Below are positions 41,771 to 53,929 of a stretch of 64,000 bases of DNA, piece after piece. This DNA comes from Spirometra erinaceieuropaei. Lineage: Eukaryota; Platyhelminthes; Cestoda; Diphyllobothriidea; Diphyllobothriidae. The notes beneath the pieces are model-generated. The model saw only the letters and a list, made by a program, of their open reading frames with translations. It ran no database searches and had not been told where the DNA came from. The position numbers were made by a program, and so were the translations under genes. The stretch spans positions 38,267 through 102,266 of the forward strand of contig CACRXP010001017.1 in NCBI GenBank assembly GCA_902702965.1, written 5' to 3'. Numbering within the stretch: position 1 is the first letter of the stretch; every line of letters starts with the position of its first letter.

Positions 41771-42312
41771 GTGTAGGGGTGTCAGCGGTGGGTTCACGTG
41801 ATGGTTGTAGTGCTCGCTCACTTGCTCGCAGGTGAGACTACGCCTAGCGTTCACTTGCTGGCACTCAACTCTCACCTGTGGCTCCACATAGCTGGGCTCT
41901 GCTCAGCGGCCACATCCCGGGCAACCGTCTCGACCGGCGGGCTAAACCAGGTGAGGGGCACTGTGCGCTGTGCCGTGTGCACAGGCTTTGCGGATTCCGC
42001 TGAATGGGACCTTGCGTCGGCACCGTCGTGACGTGGTTCTTCTCTGCACGCCGCTTGACAGCCGATGACGGGATGGATCTCCACATATACATCGCCTTGA
42101 CGCGCCCACCTACGCCGTCGGAGACCGCGGCTTGCTGCGAATTCGAATCGCTCTCCACTACAACCCGAAAACGTGGCCCCATAGTGGAGTTCGGCCGTGC
42201 CACAACGGCACATGGCAGCCCTATTCAGGGATGGCACAGCTAGCCTCACGAGGGGAAGGGCCTAGAAGTGGTGACCTAAACATTGCTGGACACCACGCCG
42301 TCTCCAGGCTAG
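41771..42312 (+). promoter_or_regulatory. RTE-type LINE 5' leader
   Basis: GC-rich leader with 'tctcacctgtggctcc', 'gaccggcgggctaaaccagg', 'cgtggccccatagtggagtt' and 'gtgacctaaacattgctgga', all repeated in the fragments at 21600-22900. A LINE leader normally holds the internal promoter, but no promoter motif can be identified here by eye. Confidence 0.5.
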
Positions 42313-45300
42313 CCAGGGCCGCAGACGTCTTATCATAATCGAAACAATCAAAATCGAAACAACAACAACAATACCTATAACAACAACGACAATACTCGCT
42401 CACCTCCTCAACCTACCTCTTCTTTCTCTTCCTCTGCCTATTCTTCTCCTTCGTCACCTTCTTCTCCACCTCCTTCCCGTCGCCCCACTCGTTGTCACCA
42501 GACTGGCAGGGTGAGTCAGCTCACTCTGGCAGCCTGGAATGTTCGTTCCCTTTTAGACAATCCGAGGAGCAACCGACCAGAACGAAGGACAGCGCTAGTG
42601 GCACGGGAACTGGCGAGCTACAAGGTGGACATCGCCGCACTCAGCGAGACCCGATTCTCCGAACAAGGCCAACTGGAGGAGGTGGGTGCCGGCTACACCT
42701 TCTTCTGGAACGGTCGACCCAGGGCAGAGCGACGGGACGCGGGTGTCGCCTTCGCCATTCGGAACGACATCGTGGGATTACTGCCCTGTTTGCCGCAGGG
42801 CATCAACGATCGCCTGATAAGCCTCCACCTGCCTCTCTGGGGAGGCAAATTCGCCACCATCATCAGCGCCTACGCTCCGACGATGACCAACCCCGACGCC
42901 GTCAGAGACAAATTCTACGAGGACCTGCACGCTCTCTTGGCGACTGTGTCGAAGGCGGACAAGTTGATTGTCCTTGGTGACTTCAGCGACCGCGTCGGCA
43001 CAGACCATACTGCCTGGAGGGGAGTGCTGGGTCCCCACGGTCTCCGCGGCTCAAACGACAATGGTCTGCTGCTTCTCCGCACCTGCGCAGAACACCGCCT
43101 CATACTGACGAACACCTTCTGTCTGCCGGAGCGAGAGAAGGCCACCTGGAGGCATCCGCAGTCGCGCCAGTGGCACCTGCTGGACTATGTCCTCGTCCGG
43201 AGGCGAGATCAGTTGGACGTGCTGGTAACAAAGGCGATTGCAGGCGCTGACGGGTGGACCGACCATCGCCTCGTCATCTCGAAGATGCGTACTCGCCTAC
43301 AGCCCCGCAGGAGACCACAAGGTAAGCGACCCCCAGGTAAGCTGAATGTTGCTTTGTTGTCTTTGCCTGCTCACCATCTTCATTTCAGCAGTGAGTTAGC
43401 TCAAAGGCTAGACAACCTTCCTATCGCCGCCGATGCTACCGCTGCCGAGAACGCATCCGTGGAGAACCGCTGGTGCCAACTGAGAGACACGGTCCAGTCG
43501 ACGGCGCTCGCCGTCCTCGGTCGCCCTCCCCGCAAACACCAGGACTGGTTCGACGACAACGACGCCGCCATCAGAAATCTGCTAGCTGAGAAGAACCGCC
43601 TACACAAAGCCTACGTAGATCACCCCACTGAGGGCACCAAAGATGCCTTCTACCGCAGTCGCCGCCAACTTCAGCAACGACTGCGCGAGATGCGGGACGC
43701 TTGGACTGCTCGCAAAGCTGAGGAGATCCAAGGGTACGCGGACCACAACGAATGGAAGATCTTCTCTGCGAGCAAAGCTGTCTACGGTCCGCCGACGAAC
43801 GGCACTGCTCCTCTCCTCAGCGCCAACGGCAACACTCTCCTGATTGAGAAGACGCAAATCCTACAGCGATGGGCCGAGCATTTCCGAGGCGTCCTCAACC
43901 GCCCCTCCGTCATCTCCGACGCCGCCATCGAGCGTTTGCCGCAAGTGGAGACCAACGTGGACCTCGACCTCCCGCCATCTCTCCAGGAGACCATCAGGGC
44001 CGTGCAGCAGCTCTCCAGCGGGAAAGCACCCGGATCGGACGCTATCCCTGCTGAGGTCTACAAGCACGGAGGTCCCCAACTGATGGATCACCTGACTGTG
44101 CTCTTCCAGGAGATGTGGCGTCAAGGCAAAGTCCCATAAATTTTCAAAGATTCAACCATCGTGCATCTCTACAAGCGCAAAGGGAATCGCCAAGTCTGCG
44201 ACAATCACCGTGGCATCTCCCTGCTGAACATCGCCGGAAAGATCTTTGCACTAATCCTTCTCAACCGCCTCAATAACCATCTGGAACAGGGCCCTCTGCC
44301 GGAAAGCCAATGCGGTTTCTTTCGTCATCGCGGGACCACGGATATGATCTTCGCCGCCCGCCAACTTCAGGAGAAGTGCCGGGAGATGCGGACCCATCTG
44401 TACTCTACCTTCGTGGACCTGACGAAAGCCTTCGACACGGTGAATCGTGAAGGACTGTGGAAGATCATGAAGAAATTCGGCTGTCCAAGGCGATTCATTC
44501 AAATGCTGCGTCAGCTGCACGACGGTATGATGGCGCGAGTCACAGACAACGGAGATGTATCAGAGGCATCCGCATTGACCAATGGAATGAAGCAGGGCTG
44601 CGTACTGGCGCCTACCCTCTTCAGTCTTATGTTCTCTGCCATTTTGATGGACGCCTACTGCGATGAAAGCCCCGGGATCCGCATCGTCTACAGGATGGAC
44701 GACCACCTCCTGAATCAACGGCGGATGCACTTCCAATCGCGCGTATCCACAACCATCGTTCACGAACTCCTCTTCGCCGACGACTGCGCCCTGACAACCA
44801 CCTCGGAAGAGGAGATGCAACGCAGCATAGACCTGTTCTCCGCCGCCTGCGAGAACTTCGGTCTGGTCATTAACACGCAGAAGACGGTGGTGATGCACCA
44901 AACGTCACCCAACTCAGCCACAGCCCCCAACGCGCCGCCGCAAATCAGCATGAACGGAACCCAACTGCAAGTGGTGGAGAACTTCCCGTACCTGGGCAGT
45001 ACTCTCTCCCGCAACGCCAAGATCGACGACGAACTCGCCAACAGGAGTTCGAAAGCCAGTCAAGCCTTCGGTCGCCTCCAAAGCACAGTTTGGAATCGCC
45101 ACGGTCTTCAGCTGAGCACGAAGCTGAAGATGTACAAGGCCGTCATCCTGCCGACACTACTGTATGGAGCAGAGACTTGGACGGTGTAAGCAAAGCAGGC
45201 ACGCCGTCTGAACCATTTCCACCTCAGTTGTCTTCGCCGCATCCTGAGTCTGAACTGGCAGGAACGAATCCCCTACACTGACGTGCTGGAACAGACGGGA

Positions 45301-46513
45301 ATCCTCAGCATCTACTCCATGTTGAGACAAATGCAGCTGCGCTGGAGCGACCACCTGGTGCGCATGGACAACGAGCGACTACCCAAACGACTCTTCTACG
45401 GAGACGTCGCGACGGGTTCTCGCCGTCAAGGAGGCCAGATTCGCCGTTACAAGGATACCCTGAAGTCCTCCCTGAAAGCCTGCAAATCAACCCCACCAAC
45501 TGGGAGGAGCTCGCACTCGATCGACGGACCTGGAGGAGGACAGTGAAGACAGGCGCTGCGATCTATGAAGCCAACCGCATCTCTGCCGCCAAAGCGAAAC
45601 GTGAAGCCCGCAAATCACAACTTCGCCCAGTACGCAACGCCGCCGTACAACCGCTTCCAACGTGTCCTCGATGTCAACGGACATTCCGGGCTCGAATCGG
45701 ACTTGTTGGACATCCTCGGATTAACTGCGCCTCTCGAACGGCACCAACCATCGTCCCCCCGCCCGCCTCTTCCTCCTCCTCCTCCTCTCCGCCTCCAACT
45801 AACTCTACCAATTCTTCTGACCCACCACTTCCATCCTCCTCCTCCTCCTCCTCCTCCTCCTCCTCCTCCTCCTCGCCCACTGCTCCAACGACGGCCGCTT
45901 AGGCGACTGTCCAGCGCGCAAAACCGACACTACCGCCACCTCCCCCGACTCCGGCGATGAGGATCAGGACTACACCTGCTCTCTCTGCGACCGCACCTTC
46001 ACCTCACACATCGCCCTCGTCGGTCACTTGCGAATCCATCGCACGGAGACTTGCGAACCAGTGCCTGAAGCACCAACCTACACCCACCACACTCGCCTCC
46101 ACTGCCAACACTGCCCTCGCACCTTCGGGCATCGCATGGGCCTTTTCGGCCACATGCGCATCCACGAGAGCGACCTTGACCGCACTCCCGACACACCCAC
46201 TAAATCCAACACATCCACCGTGCACACCCCCACCCTCGCTCAATCTGTCTGCGCCACCACCACCACCACCACCCCCTCTGCACCTGACACTGACACCGCC
46301 GACTTCTCATGCCCACACTGTCCAAGCACATTCACCTCACGCATCGACCTGGTCGGTCACTTGCGTATCCATCGCACAGAGACTGGCGAACCGGTGCCTG
46401 GAGCACCCACCTATACTCACCAAGCTCGTCTCAACTGACCACACTGCTCTCGCACTTTCAGGCATCGCATGGGCCTGTTCGGCCACATGCGCATCCACGA
46501 CGACCTGCAGTAG
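42313..46513 (+). pseudogene. RTE-type LINE ORF: endonuclease, reverse transcriptase, C2H2 zinc fingers
   Basis: After an Asn/Ser/Pro-rich N-terminus (open from 42313, no ATG; GTG at 42511) comes the APE-type endonuclease: [46 protein letters not shown] (GDFS where GDFN is usual) and [12 protein letters not shown] has [32 protein letters not shown], motif [39 protein letters not shown] and motif [13 protein letters not shown] (44773-44784). Five C2H2-like fingers follow (45660-46500; e.g. CQHCPRTFGHRMGLFGHMRI). Breaks: in-frame stops at 44137 (P-stop-IFKD), 45187 and 46436 (the last replaces a finger cysteine), one frameshift near 45479 and another in the TCC repeat. RTE elements usually lack such fingers. 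Confidence 0.88.
45828..45875 (+). repeat. (TCC)n microsatellite within the LINE ORF
   Basis: About 16 TCC/CTC triplets encode a serine or proline run between the first zinc finger and the rest. The finger frame downstream differs from the frame upstream, so a slip in or near this repeat probably caused the shift. Confidence 0.85.
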
Positions 46514-47583
46514 ACAACCGCCGGTCACACCACACATTCACTCACTCCCTACCTCCTCCACCACCACCACCACCATCAACCCACCAGAAATCAACACTCA
46601 CACACCTCATGCATCCAACTGCCACCTCCCACGCAAGTGGGAAGTCCGCATCTCGACTCGGTCCCCATGCGCCTTCGGCTGCACGGGTGACTTGAGTCCG
46701 AGACTATCCCGACACGTCAAGCTTCGTGGATAGGAAGGTTGCTGATTGACGCCCGCTCTCGGTTCACGCAGTTCGTCGCGTTGTGTGTGTGTTGTGTGGA
46801 ATGGCGGATTGGTGGGCTGTGGATGGGCTGAAACAGCACCTTCCACGGCCCTCTCACGCAAGTAAGAGACACGCCGTTCAACCCCCGTTGTGTGAAATCC
46901 TGGTGTTTGTGTGTGTATGGGGGGCCAGGTCGTGCTGTGGCGCACGCAGGCATGGTCAGTCGACCATGTCAGCCACCGCGCCCATTCCCCACTCCAGTTT
47001 GCCGACTGGCTCGGACGGCGGTTGGAGCGTGGGAATGGGAAGGGAGAGTGAGGTCGACGACTCAGCGCACTTTCTCCTCACTATAAACAATCTGACGCGC
47101 TTGAAGCTATCACGGTGCGCTAAAAGCCGTGGCTTGGAAGGTTGCCAACTGACGGGGTACCTTGGACCTCCTCCTTCACTGGAGGCGGTCTGAGAGTCAG
47201 GCTGCAATGGCTCCTTTTTAATGTGGCCTTTATGGCATTCCCACCACAGTGTGGGATCCGAGCCAGGCGTTGGCGGCACGCCCAGGTGCGGCTTCGGCCG
47301 TGCCAGCCTCCAAATCTCTGTTGTGTTGGTTGATATCCTGGTTATTTGTTGTGTGGACCAGGGGGTGTGGTGGGACGCCAAGGTGAGGATCCGTCCGAGC
47401 CATCCACCTGCGGCCTCCCTCGTCTCCGGTCTTCTTGACTCTGTCTTGACACCGGGTCCAGGCGGGGGAGGAGGAAAGAGTGTAGGTAGATGCTACGCAA
47501 GTCTACCGGCACAATAAACCCCTGCGTAAGTCACCGTCCCTGCTCCCATTGCTGCTGCAACTGTGGAGCACACGGTGGACATC
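46514..47583 (+). repeat. RTE-type LINE 3' region (reference copy in this window)
   Basis: It includes the 'gtgtgtgtgttgtgtggaat' segment, 'gctatcacggtgcgctaaaa', 'tggctcctttttaatgtggc', 'ctgtcttgacaccgggtcca' with the G-rich 'ggcgggggaggaggaaag', and 'ctgtggagcacacggtggac'. Four other copies of this 3' region occur in the window. The last part of the family consensus (the hairpin with 'cgtcgtgtt') is absent here, so this copy is slightly 3'-shortened or interrupted at 47583. Confidence 0.8.
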
Positions 47584-48100
47584 ATCACTTTCAGGAGCGT
47601 GATTAAATATCTTACATAAAAGGGATGGGAAAATTTCATTTACATATGCTTTTAGAATGCCAACTAGAATACCATCGGTTCCAGGGCTGAGATTGATGAG
47701 AACGCCGAATTGCTACATTCACGTCCCACAGGATGAAAGTTATAGTTTCCAGAACCGCCCCCGTGAATGCCTGGATAGTCGGAAGTGGAGCGATCGAGTT
47801 TTGATTAACTTTTTGGCCAAAAAAGCATTGAAACCATCGGTGGTCAACCGAGAATCAGCTATAGGACTACCGAGAGCGTCTCGGAGGATGGGATGCTGCG
47901 TCTTTCTGTAAGTTCATACTTTTCGGGAGAAAAGTATCGAGACATTAAACGAACGGTTTTCAGTGAATTGGACCTGTTCGGCTGGCTATTTTTCTTCAGA
48001 CAATCTCTTAGTCCACTCAAAAATATCACAAATCAAGGGCAGAACGGAAACTTCATTCTGAAGATGGAATGGACGATAGCGTCTGCGCAACCTGCGACGA
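47584..48100 (-). pseudogene. Non-LTR reverse transcriptase remnant, minus strand
   Basis: Minus-strand pieces read ADSRLTTDGFNAFLAKKLIK, then after stops SPGTDGILVGILKAYVNEIF, then SLLCKIFNHAPESDD. The SPGTDGI-x-x-x-x-LK block followed by a helix to LxxIFN is the conserved RT segment upstream of motif A in CR1/Jockey-type elements. Only this part is present. It is more diverged than element A, B or C and I cannot assign it to any of them. Confidence 0.5.
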
Positions 48101-48181
48101 AAGGTTAAGGGTGGGAAAACCCAACCCCCGATTTTAATCATTTTCTTACGCGGGAGAAAACTAAAAGTAAGCGGATCTAAA

Positions 48182-48519
48182 NNNNNNNNNNNNNNNNNNN
48201 NNNNNNNNNNNNNNNNNNNNNNNNNNNNNNNNNNNNNNNNNNNNNNNNNNNNNNNNNNNNNNNNNNNNNNNNNNNNNNNNNNNNNNNNNNNNNNNNNNNN
48301 NNNNNNNNNNNNNNNNNNNNNNNNNNNNNNNNNNNNNNNNNNNNNNNNNNNNNNNNNNNNNNNNNNNNNNNNNNNNNNNNNNNNNNNNNNNNNNNNNNNN
48401 NNNNNNNNNNNNNNNNNNNNNNNNNNNNNNNNNNNNNNNNNNNNNNNNNNNNNNNNNNNNNNNNNNNNNNNNNNNNNNNNNNNNNNNNNNNNNNNNNNNN
48501 NNNNNNNNNNNNNNNNNNN
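48182..48519. other. Assembly gap (338 N)
   Basis: Run of N. Confidence 0.99.
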
Positions 48520-48685
48520 CCCCACCACGGCTCTCTTGACGGTCATTTCGAACGCAAATATAGTCTAGTAGAAGGAGTTAGAAATCAACTATTGAAGCTG
48601 ATGCCCATGTCTCATTTACTAAAACCATATCTGGACAATGGTTGAACACCAGTGTCTGAAGCAAAGGCATCTTATTTAGCAAGGA

Positions 48686-49015
48686 TCAGGCATTTAGAAC
48701 GAAAAGCTTAAGGGGAAAGATTGATTGATTCTGAGGGGGTTGGGCTACTTCGTACAGCGCTTGGCTGCCCACAGAACATACGTTCCGCATGTACCTGTCG
48801 GGTTCTGCAGAGAATTCTGTGACTTCAAAAGACCTTGATGTGGATAAAGACGAGTTCGATTTTGGGGGAGGAAATGATGGACAGGGAGACTGATTTCTAT
48901 TGTTAGCTGCCTCATTTTCTGCTGGAAATCCACGGGCCAGATACTGTAGCGTATTTCCACCGGAGTAAGGCTGCGGAATTATATGTGTTAACTCACATAG
49001 TATGGATATCGGCAT
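48686..49015 (-). repeat. Unnamed repeat with an open frame; partly shared with 41450-41559
   Basis: The minus-strand segment 48720-48815 matches 41450-41559 (see there). The flanking open frame (109 codons; NTLQYLARGFPAENEAANNR) has a low-complexity Pro/Ser stretch and no known domain. It could be part of an uncharacterised repeat or a leader of one of the LINEs. Confidence 0.4.
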
Positions 49016-49594
49016 GAGGAATGCATTAGTAAATTGGCTGCGGATGAAACATTTTGGGGAGTGGGGAACGCACTGAATCCATTGGAGCGTGAATTCTATT
49101 TAAAGGCGGCAATGGTAGCGTATTCGACTTAACCACTTTGATATGAGGTCTGGGAGGTAGTGGGAAACCCGATATGTTTGGGCCGTGGTCAACGAGCGCA
49201 ACACGATTTTGAGAAGATTAGTGAAACTTATATTTTTTAATTCGATTACTTAATATCTTACATAGTTTTCCAGTGTAGATCTGGCAAAATTTCCTATTTT
49301 TTGTCACAAGACTTCTCAGCTTTCTGTCGTGTTTTGCCGATTTATACTACAGCGGAAATAAAGTGTCATAAATTTTTACACAACATAGCCTCAATCCTAA
49401 TAAGATTTACCCTCATATATAAAAGGTCTTCCTGGTAAAATGTTAAACAGCATTATACTTTAAACGATAGACCATCCTTACTGAGCGCTCTTATTGTCGA
49501 TTTATTGACCGGGAAGATAACTTTACTGTTCTCTATTTGATCCCTCATAGCCTCATTATCCAAAACAAATTTACTAACAGTTTTGATTTGCTTG
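49016..49594. other. Unassigned AT-rich sequence
   Basis: No recognised feature; it may be upstream sequence of element B. Confidence 0.3.
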
Positions 49595-50334
49595 CTACGA
49601 AATTGTCATTTACCCGTTTGTTTTTCAAGTTTGCATTCTGCCATTGAGTAAAAATTGCTCAGTATCGATTGTGCTCTCTGGTCCGCCAATATTGATATCT
49701 TTCACAAATTGTTTCATCATACATAGCCTCATCCTTATATCCTCGAAGGTTCGGTAACTATCATCCCCATAAATTTGGACTAAAGTCTTGTTTTGCTTTT
49801 TTGGCATTAAACCTCAGGCAAACCTTGGTCAAAATCTGAAGGAAACTAAACTCCATTTGAAACCCATTGTACATATGAAAAAATAGACCTAGGAGCGCTC
49901 GATAATTTTAACAATTTGATTTTTCGTTACAGGTCAGTTTTTTCTGTTCTTGGTGCCCTTCTTGAAGGAAAGTTGCCAACACGTACGTCTCAGCAATGTG
50001 AGAAGCTCATGCCTCTCATTGACCTGGTTGCTAGTGAGATCGAAAACAGGCGCAAACGAAGCTTTAACTTTATTTTAAAAAACGTTCCTAAGAGTAGACA
50101 GCCAATCGATGTCGCTTTCCACTTTCTTTATTCATGCGGCATCAACTTTAGGGTCGCTGAAGTTAAAAGACTTTCATCTAGGAGCAAAAATCTACCAATT
50201 CTTGTCAAACTCTTTTCGCGATAGAAGTGGACTTTATTTTCTCCCATTTGGATCGCTCAGCTGAATATCTTAGGGTAAATAAACTTTTTATTAGTCGAGA
50301 TCAAACCCCACTGCAACGAAGGGTTTCTCCCCCA
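49595..50334 (+). repeat. 740-bp inverted duplication, right copy
   Basis: Reverse complement of 32851-33590 with a single difference noticed. Here the element B sequence continues beyond the duplicated part to about 50580, so this is probably the source copy. Confidence 0.9.
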
Positions 50335-50580
50335 TTAACAAATCTAAAGCCACTCCAGAATTCTACTCATCTGTCTTTTGCCACTAAAGCAGATTCTTCA
50401 TCAGGCGTCTGCCAAATCTTCCCACTATCTGCAGCGGCCGTTCTTCCATCTGGCTCATCAGCTGAGCACATGATCACTGAGTCAGTTGAAGCCCGTCACT
50501 TTCAACCGCCCACAAGAAACAAGGATTGCTTAAATGCGACTCCAAAATTTACTAGGGAGTAAATTTACAGTAAAGATGGC
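49916..50580 (+). pseudogene. Element B ORF1 (gag-like RNA-binding protein)
   Basis: The first frame, 49916-50224, carries the RRM-like segment (SEIENRRKRSFNFILKNVPK ... NLPILVKLFSR) and stops. One base on, the frame continues as VDFIFSHLDRSAEYLRVNKL, then ISRDQTPLQRR, the usual end of this domain, and then a Ser/Pro-rich stretch to 50562. There is thus one frameshift at about 50222. The part of ORF1 before the RRM-like segment was not found. ORF2 of element B resumes in the same orientation at 55590, beyond an inserted element A. Confidence 0.65.
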
Positions 50581-50978
50581 CCAATCCTAGAGGCTTATTC
50601 GACCTCCAGCATTCAGAATAATGAATTAGTGCATAAACTTGAACCGAATCTATTCCGTTTTTGCGCCTGGCTACTCAGGCATGACCTAGCGATTAGGTCA
50701 AATAAGCCAGATAATAGTTTAGGGCGATACTGAGCTGTTCCTATTTCGGATTCTCAGCTTAACGTAAACACGCCAGTTGTGAAGCCAAATTGCACACCAG
50801 CCTCCAAAATGCAAGTCAGTCAATCAGTCAGTGTATTTGAGGGAAATAGGCTTACGCCTTTGAACTCCTATTTGTACATAAAAAATCGATAAACTAGCAG
50901 AATGTGAAGAAATTACAGCAGTAAGTGAATGCATGCACTGATTCCCATATGTCACTGGTCTCATGGCTAAAAAGTCAG

Positions 50979-52952
50979 TTAGTCCGCTTGGTGCTGTAGC
51001 ATATGTTTGTCAAGCCTACATTTAAATGTCGCCACAGATTGAGACATGACAACCGTCTCGGGCAGATTATTCCACGGTTCCACGACACGGTTGGAGAAGA
51101 AATATTTTCTCACATTCAATCTACCCTGGGGCACACGTAGCTTGAAGGGATGTCCCCGGAGGTTAGTTGTTGTGGCGCGTTGGAAAAATGCATCGCATCG
51201 AAGGGCGCAGTCCAAGCCACGCACGATACGGAAAGTTTGTATCAAGCCTCCGCGCAACTGCCTATAACTCAGAGGATAGAGATTAAGGTTAGTTAAGCGG
51301 ATCTCATATGGCAGTGCATTTTGATCTTTTACTAATTTTGTGGCTCGCCTCTGCACCCTTTCGAGCAGATCGTAATCCTGATGCGTCCACGGTCTCCAGG
51401 CCTGAATTGCATATTCGAGATGGGGCCTTATAAATGTGCCGAAGACTTTGGAGAAGCAGTCTTCATCGAAAACTGCAAATGCCCGCTTGATGGCATATAG
51501 CATTGAAGTTGCGGCCTTGGCCGCCTTACAACATTGCGTAGAAGGCTTTAGACTGTCAGCAGCCCACACTCCGAGATCTTTCTGCGTTTCTGCTTCTCGA
51601 AGTGGTATTCCATTCAGGTGGTATTGCCGCGTACTAGGGGTCTGATTTCCGAGGCGCAGTATGGTACATTTGGTCAAATTGAAGAACAAGAGCCATCTGC
51701 GGGACCACTCGTCCAATCGACAAAGATTTTCTTGGAAGTCGATCTCATCGGTAGCATTCTGGATAAATTTCCAGATTTTTATGTCATCCGCTAACATGGC
51801 AGTATCAAAGTCCAACCCATCAACGCAATCATTGATGAACAAGAGAAAGAGGGTTGGTCCGAGCACCGAGTCTTGTGGGAATCCACTCTCTATGAATGTG
51901 CGCCTTGATTGCTGTCTTCCTACGCAGACAATTTGAGAACGGCCGACGAGGAAGTTCTCAATTCATTTGAGAAGTTTGCCGCCGATGCCCATTATTCTCA
52001 ACTTGTGCAGGAGACGTTGGTGCGGGACACTGTCGAACGCATACCGGAAATCAATATAGGCCACGTGCACAGTGTGTTTTGCGTCCAGTGCTCTAGTCCA
52101 ACTTTGCATTGTGTATAGCAAGTTCGTTACACATGATCTTCCCCTACGGAAACCATATTGTGCATTGGACAAGAGGTTGTGACTTTCCAGATGAGTCATC
52201 AACTACTTTTTGATGATTTTCTCCATTACTTTGCAGCAGATTGATGTCAGACTGACGGGTCTGTAGTTCGTTGCAAGAGCACGACTACCGCTTTTGTATA
52301 TGGATGTAATGTGGGCCGTCTTTCAGTCTGTGGGAAGGACTCCAGCATCGAACGATTCCTGGCACAGAAAGGATAGTGGTTTGGCCAGCTCTCGGGCAAG
52401 CTCGAAAAGCAGCTTTGCTGGGATCTCGTCCGGACCGGGAGATTTACATTCCTTCAAATTTTTTATTTCTTCCAAAATCGTTGATTCTCGAAACACGATA
52501 TCTTCGATAGTGGGATCTCCCATGTTCTCAGAACTAATGGGAATAAAGTCTGCTTCTGTTGTGAGAACGGATTGGAAATATTGAGAAAAGCGCTCAGCTT
52601 TATTTTTACTGTCCGATATCTCCAAATCGTCATCATTCCTCATAACAGGAATGGGATTCCTGTTACGGGTGCTCTTCCGCAAATAGCCGTAGAGCAATTT
52701 CGGATTTTAAACGGCTCGATGAAGCAAATTACTCTCAAAATCCCGTGGCCTCATGAAAATCAGACTTTTCACCTTATTTCTTTGAACTTTATATTCTGTA
52801 AACGCTGCAATGTTGTTGTTTTCCCGAAATTTCCTCCACAATCTTCTTTTTTTATTGATCGCCTTTTTAGTTCTCGTGTTAGCCACTGGCGGCGGTTGGA
52901 TGTCATAGCCTTTGATGCGGGACAGTGGCGCTTCATTAGATGCAATAACCAA
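50979..52952 (-). pseudogene. Element A reverse transcriptase, minus-strand copy
   Basis: From 52697 to 50979 one frame is open apart from three nonsense codons: TGA at 52323-52325 and at 51963-51965, both where tryptophan is expected (LPTD-stop-KTAHI, LLK-stop-IENFL), and TAG just before 52202. RT blocks are ECKSPGPDEIPAKLLFELAR, NYRPVSLTSICCKVMEKII, QYGFRRGRSC, motif A VAYIDFRYAFDSVPHQRL, SVLGPTLFLLFIND and motif C TAMLADDIKIWKFI (LADD in place of FADD, both Asp kept). The C-terminal domain ends LDKHMLQHQAD. The upstream linker (53032-52707) has frameshifts. Confidence 0.85.
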
Positions 52953-53068
52953 CCCTTAAATAAATTCCAGCCCTCGTTAACGTTTCCGGAGAAGAGAACA
53001 TCCCAGTCTATTTGTGATGCCTCAGCTCTCATTTGGCAAAAGTCCCCTTTCCATATATTCGGCCTCGT

Positions 53069-53890
53069 TTACTCTTTTTTATACGGTTCAGAATACAGCT
53101 CGTACTCCCAGACAAGTACTGCATGGTCACTTCGACCGAGCGGGAATACGTAATACACCTCGTCTATACTGTCAGTATCTTTGGTGAAGACGAGATCCAG
53201 ACAACTAGCCTGTTGCCCTCCACATGCTCTAGTTGGAGATAGGACACGTTGCGCGAGAAGAGCTTCTAGGGTTGTCTTTAGTAGACGGTTATCGAAGGCA
53301 TTCTTCGAGCACTTCGCATGCATATCGCTCAATTGAATGCAGGGTGCGTTAAAATCCCCCATGAGAACAACGTCTGTTCGACTGGCGATCTCTTTTATGC
53401 TTTCCAGTAGACAAGTGTCTGAGTCGGGATCCGCCTGAGGGGGCCGGTAGATAGTTACGACTTCGAGGGACTGAGACCCCCGGGCCTTTATAGTCAGCCA
53501 AATTGCTTCTATGTCGTTAGAAATCTTGTCCGTCCTCTCACACACTGTTAAGTTGCTCTTTACATACATGGCAACTCCTCCACCCCGGCGGCCTCTCCTG
53601 TCTCTCCTAAGCAATTGGTATCCTGTTACTGCTACCTCGCAATCACCAACGTCCTCTGATAGCCACGTTTCTGTTATTGCTATAACATCGGGAGGAGTAT
53701 CGGCTACCTGTATTCTCAGTTCGTCAAGCTTGGAAAACAGACTCTGAGCATTGGTGTAAAAGAATTTAAGTTTGCAACATTCGACAGTACTTCGTTCGGT
53801 TTGTCTCGGGCTTGACAATATTATGTTGCTGTCGCCATCATGGTGACTGGCTGGTTCCAAAGCAACATCGCATTCCTCTGTATCACTCAT
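53069..53890 (-). pseudogene. Element A endonuclease, minus-strand copy
   Basis: The 273-codon open frame begins MSDTEECDVALEPASHHDGD and contains LKFFYTNAQSLFSKLDELRI, DVIAITETWLSEDVGD, GGGVAMYVKSNL, VTIYRPPQADPD, DVVLMGDFNAPCIQL (catalytic GDFN intact) and PLGRSDHAVLVWEYELYSEP. It is complete up to its end, where the frame shifts before RT. It is closely similar to the copy at 36006-36884 and is the less damaged of the two. The product would nick DNA at insertion sites. Confidence 0.85.
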
Positions 53891-53929
53891 CCCCTGAAAT
53901 TAGCCAAGTTGCTCTCTGCTGCTGCAAGT

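Larger units (their letters stand above)
41771..47583 (+). mobile_element. RTE-type LINE, near complete
   Basis: It consists of a leader (41771-42312), one long ORF with endonuclease, RT and C-terminal zinc fingers (42313-46513, broken), and a 3' region (46514-47583). The left limit is supported by the fragment at 21985, which begins at the same point. At least five other pieces of this family lie in the window (790-1265, 2600-3941, 8095-8465, 15095-15645, 21184-23440, 28985-29610). It appears to be inserted in an element B tail on the left and an RT remnant on the right. Confidence 0.85.

Noticed and set aside
43318..43390. A spliceosomal intron in the RTE ORF (gtaagc ... tttcag)
   Set aside because: The frame stays open through it and encodes a normal-looking linker; there is no reason to remove it.
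45674..45880. Minus-strand Glu-rich frame
   Set aside because: Antisense of the (TCC)n microsatellite in the LINE ORF.
32851..50334. Possible giant element with 740-bp terminal inverted repeats (Polinton-like size)
   Set aside because: No polymerase, integrase, capsid or protease genes lie inside, only nested LINEs and a PLE piece, and the outer flanks show no target duplication.
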